A stretch of 64,000 bases of DNA, from NCBI GenBank assembly GCA_903838705.1, contig CAILZL010000018.1, forward strand, positions 124,001 to 188,000, read 5' to 3'. This stretch comes from an uncultured Pseudomonadota bacterium. GTDB taxonomy: Bacteria > Pseudomonadota > Gammaproteobacteria > Steroidobacterales > Steroidobacteraceae. The position numbers and the translations under genes were made by a program. The notes under the pieces were generated by a model that made no database searches, was not told the DNA's origin, and saw only the letters and a list, made by a program, of their open reading frames with translations. The stretch's first letter is position 1, and each line of letters starts with the position of its first letter. Below are positions 63,415 through 64,000 of the stretch, in pieces.

Positions 63415-64000
63415 ATGAGCTTCCTGCGTAACACGCTTGAACAGTTACTGGAACATCACTCGTTGAGTGAGTCGGAAGCATCGCAGTTGCTGCTGGCCTT
63501 GACCGACGAAGCGATTGCGCCGGCAATGGCTGGTGCGCTGCTTGCCGCCTTGCGTAGCAAGGGTGTTACACCTGATGAAGTGCGGGGTTTTGCCAAAGCC
63601 ATGCGCGGGCTGGCCAGACGTCCAGTGATTTCGCCGGGCGCTCCGCTGGTGGACATCGTTGGCACAGGCGGTGATTCTTCAGGCAGCTTCAACCTGTCTA
63701 CTGGAGCGGGTCTGTTGCTGGCGGCACTTGATCTGCGTGTGGTTAAACATGGTAATCGCGCAGTATCAAGTCGCAGCGGCAGTGCAGATACGCTGGAACA
63801 GCTGGGGTTAAAGCTGCCGCTGGACGAACAGGCAGCTGGCAAATGTCTGGATGCGTGTGGCTTCACGTTCCTGTTTGCACCTTACTATCATGCGGCTACC
63901 AAGGCTGTTGCGCCGATCCGTCAGGCGCTGGGTGTGCGTACCGTATTCAATATTCTGGGACCGCTATGTAATCCGGCTGAGCCGCCCTTTCATCTGATCG
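63415..64000 (+). CDS. trpD: Anthranilate phosphoribosyltransferase TrpD (partial, runs off the window)
   Basis: The first 195 codons of trpD, which transfers phosphoribose from PRPP to anthranilate. The PRPP-binding motif DIVGTGGDSSGSFNLST lies at about 81-97, and the anthranilate-site stretch KHGNRAVSSRSGSAD lies at about 113-127. Then come FLFAPYYHAATKAVAPIRQALGVRTVFNILGPLCNPA, all typical. The ATG at 63415 is 3 bases after the trpG stop. The 3' end is cut by the window, so the rest of the operon (probably trpC) lies beyond. Confidence 0.95.
   Translation, partial: MSFLRNTLEQLLEHHSLSESEASQLLLALTDEAIAPAMAGALLAALRSKGVTPDEVRGFAKAMRGLARRPVISPGAPLVDIVGTGGDSSGSFNLSTGAGLLLAALDLRVVKHGNRAVSSRSGSADTLEQLGLKLPLDEQAAGKCLDACGFTFLFAPYYHAATKAVAPIRQALGVRTVFNILGPLCNPAEPPFHLI

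Noticed and set aside
1..64000. tRNA or rRNA genes, CRISPR arrays, insertion sequences, prophage or integron signals
   Set aside because: None found on reading: no direct-repeat arrays, no transposase or integrase product, no tRNA-like T-arm with matching acceptor stem.

Overview
The window looks like chromosomal DNA of a gammaproteobacterium outside the enterics. The supporting genes are a CysB-type regulator, a DUF2058 protein, Kup, an Entner-Doudoroff cluster, a TonB-dependent receptor of the type common in Xanthomonadales/Steroidobacterales/Nevskiales-like bacteria, a bacterial ACE-like M2 peptidase, and a trpEGD operon with its own attenuator. The order-level placement is inference. Gene density is high and base composition looks even. 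I saw no rRNA, tRNA, prophage, insertion sequence or CRISPR array. Most of the window is housekeeping and transport.

Layout, left half. 0-1 kb holds two small unknown genes. 1.1-4.3 kb is an ATP-grasp / alpha-E / Anbu-protease cluster. 4.4-10.9 kb is a branched-chain amino acid ABC transporter (livK-H, then M-G-F), split by a porin gene that has its own UUCG-loop terminator. 10.9-16.5 kb is a peptide-scavenging group: Dcp (M3), a POT transporter and an ACE-like M2 lipoprotein. 16.7-19.3 kb has a fatty-acid desaturase followed directly by a histidine kinase with almost no periplasmic loop and its response regulator. 19.4-26.3 kb has a 1324-residue FAD/Fe-S oxidoreductase, a rhomboid protease and a CpxR/CpxA-like pair. 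26.4-32.1 kb has a YbaY-type lipoprotein, a small ORF, a TonB-dependent receptor, a DUF192 lipoprotein and an unknown secreted protein.

Layout, right half. 32.2-35.5 kb has glgC and glgA converging around a LEA-2 lipoprotein. 35.9-41.7 kb has a cysteine-synthase-like enzyme, an RND pump and a TMEM175-type channel in one tight run. 42.4-46.8 kb has edd-eda divergent from pgl-glk. 46.9-49.4 kb has ppa and kup. 49.7-53.2 kb has unknown genes and an ABC exporter. 53.2-59.4 kb has cysB, then an ArsR repressor of the BigR/SqrR/YgaV type divergent from a DUF2892 gene and a second RND pump. 59.5-61.1 kb has Dps, a second DUF2892 protein and a DUF1003 protein. 61.2-64 kb is a trp leader with a Trp-Trp-Trp peptide and attenuator, then trpE, trpG and a trpD cut by the window end.

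The most interesting signals are two regulatory regions. In the trp leader, an apparently leaderless 18-residue peptide precedes mutually exclusive antiterminator and terminator helices. In the arsR/DUF2892 intergenic region, a perfect palindrome sits inside the 17-bp spacer of a near-consensus promoter. The adjacent repressor keeps a cysteine pair spaced as in known persulfide sensors, which suggests a sulfide/persulfide-controlled RND pump.
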